Origin: Nemertoderma westbladi
Taxonomy: Eukaryota > Xenacoelomorpha > Nemertodermatida > Nemertodermatidae
Direction: 5' to 3'
DNA: 41,256 bases
Assembly: GCA_032718475.1 (NCBI GenBank)
Contig: JAUCBJ010003927.1
Coordinates: 1 to 41,256, forward strand
Part shown: piece by piece, positions 40,274 to 41,256 of the stretch
Position numbering within the stretch: position 1 is the stretch's first letter
Layout of the letters: every line of letters begins with the position of its first letter
Translations under genes and position numbers: made by a program
Notes under the pieces: generated by a model
Told to the model about the DNA's origin: nothing
Databases searched by the model: none
Seen by the model: only the letters and a program-made list of their open reading frames with translations

Positions 40274-41218
40274 GCCTCCCCCCAAATTTTTCTACAAATC
40301 TTTATCATATTGCTTGAAATTTGAAATACAACTTGTTCAACTCACCGTGGTTGTTACCACGAAGCCGAAATTTTCAATCTTCGAAGTCTTCGCCTTTAAT
40401 TTTTTTTATAAGCGTTTTAAAAAAGTGCCTTTTGCGAAATCGCACCCTCTGTATCGTAGCCATTCTTCACATTAGTCGTAATTTTTTCATATCATTAAAA
40501 AGCTTGCGTTGAAAGGATTCCAAATATAACAATACCTGAATTTCGTTAAGAAACAGCTGAGATATAGGCGTTCAAAGATTGCAAGAATTATTGTTCGCTG
40601 AAGGCCATTTATTCTATTAAATACACAAAATTCTAGAACGTGTTATTTAATTTAAGAGTTGGTAACGAACGGGGTACGGCGGTGGAGAAACTGTTGAGTG
40701 GAACTTTGGTGAAATGTTATTGTCTGGCTTCCTTACTAATTAATTATTGTGCTAATGGATTTAGTTCCATTATACTATATTATATAATACATAATTTTAG
40801 AGTTGGTTGGCAACAGTGGTATGCCTATACAATATCTATATTGCGTAGCTAATCATACATAAACAAATTGTTCCAAAATATTGTGTATTTATTAAATAGA
40901 ATAAATGGCCTGCAGCGAACGATAATTCTTGCAATGTTTGAACGCCGCTATTTCTCAGCTGTTTCTCAACGAAATTCAGATATTGTTACATCTTTGGAAT
41001 CCTTGTAACTCAAAGCTTTTTATTGATATGGAAAAATTACCACTAATTTGAAGAATGGCAATGATACGGATGGTGTGATTTCGCAAGAGAAACTTTTTTA
41101 AAACGCTTATAAAAAAATTTAAAGGCGAAATAGAAAATTCCGGTTTCATGGTAACAACCACGGTGAGTTGAACTAGTTGTATTTCAAATTTCGGGTTAGA
41201 AAAATTTGGGAGGGGTGG
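40274..41218. mobile_element. Fold-back element with arms of about 350 bp
   Basis: 40274-40640 and 40862-41218 are reverse complements over most of their length with scattered substitutions and small indels. Shared words include GAAATTTGAAATACAACT, CACCGTGGTTGTTACCA, TTTTATAAGCGTTTTAAAAAAG and AAACAGCTGAGA. The loop (about 220 bases) carries no gene. Long inverted arms around a short non-coding loop fit a fold-back DNA transposon or large MITE. The outer edges also share a direct repeat, TTTTTCTACAAATCTTT (near 40286) and TTTTTCTACACATCTTT (near 41223), so the true ends may lie beyond the window. Confidence 0.7.
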
Positions 41219-41256
41219 GGGATTTTTCTACACATCTTTATCATATTGGCGTATCA

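Noticed and set aside
1-41256. CRISPR arrays, operons or a prokaryotic defence system
   Set aside because: No spaced direct repeats with unique spacers and no bacterial gene organisation. All large frames are eukaryotic retroelements.

Overview
The window is a piece of an animal nuclear genome, and most of it is transposable elements. The base composition is AT-rich, the coding pieces are reverse-transcriptase polyproteins, and the single-copy stretches show exon-like blocks bounded by AG/GT. The mix of Ty3/gypsy, BEL/Pao, APE-type LINE, Tc1-like and piggyBac-like relics, plus one probable beta/gamma-crystallin exon, fits a marine invertebrate, possibly a deuterostome. The species cannot be named from this sequence. 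There are no bacterial operons and no CRISPR arrays.

Layout, left to right. (1) 654-4377 is bounded by about 67-bp terminal inverted repeats that start TACAGT and end ACTGTA, so it looks like a non-autonomous Tc1/mariner-type element. A 5'-rearranged LINE (family A, minus strand, 2017-4190) sits inside it between 33-bp target-site duplications. (2) 5640-12177 is a decayed LINE of a second family (B, minus strand), cut in two by a Ty3/gypsy element (6103-11451). That element has LTRs identical where they align, a 5-bp duplication and one frameshift in its integrase. (3) 12178-26767 is a decayed BEL/Pao element (BEL-1, minus strand). It is split by a complete BEL/Pao element (BEL-2, plus strand, 17474-24783) with near-identical 441/433-bp LTRs, a 5-bp duplication and an unbroken 1896-codon gag-pol frame. 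BEL-2 is the only intact element of the window. (4) 26876-29609 is the front half of a third BEL/Pao element (BEL-3, minus strand), fused to a partial BEL-1-like LTR. (5) 29610-35058 is the least repeat-dominated part. It holds candidate host exons, including the crystallin-like exon at 33663-33821 (+). It also holds a promoter-like cluster (CCAAT boxes, E-box, heat-shock-type element, TATA) next to a tRNA-like SINE head, a palindrome made of two inverted LTRs around a gypsy fragment, and a piggyBac-like MITE inside a LINE-A relic at TTAA. (6) 35059-38589 is a near full-length but frameshifted LINE-A copy (+) with a short target-site duplication. (7) 40274-41218 is a long inverted repeat (fold-back element).

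The genes do not form a pathway. The window is a record of nested insertions, whose order can be read from the duplications: LINE-B before gypsy; LINE-B before BEL-1 before BEL-2; Tc1-like element before LINE-A copy 1; LINE-A relic before the piggyBac-like MITE. I did not find a convincing undescribed biological system. The observations most worth a check are the crystallin-like exon, the heat-shock-type promoter cluster, the template-switched LINE, the inverted-LTR palindrome and the intact BEL-2 element.
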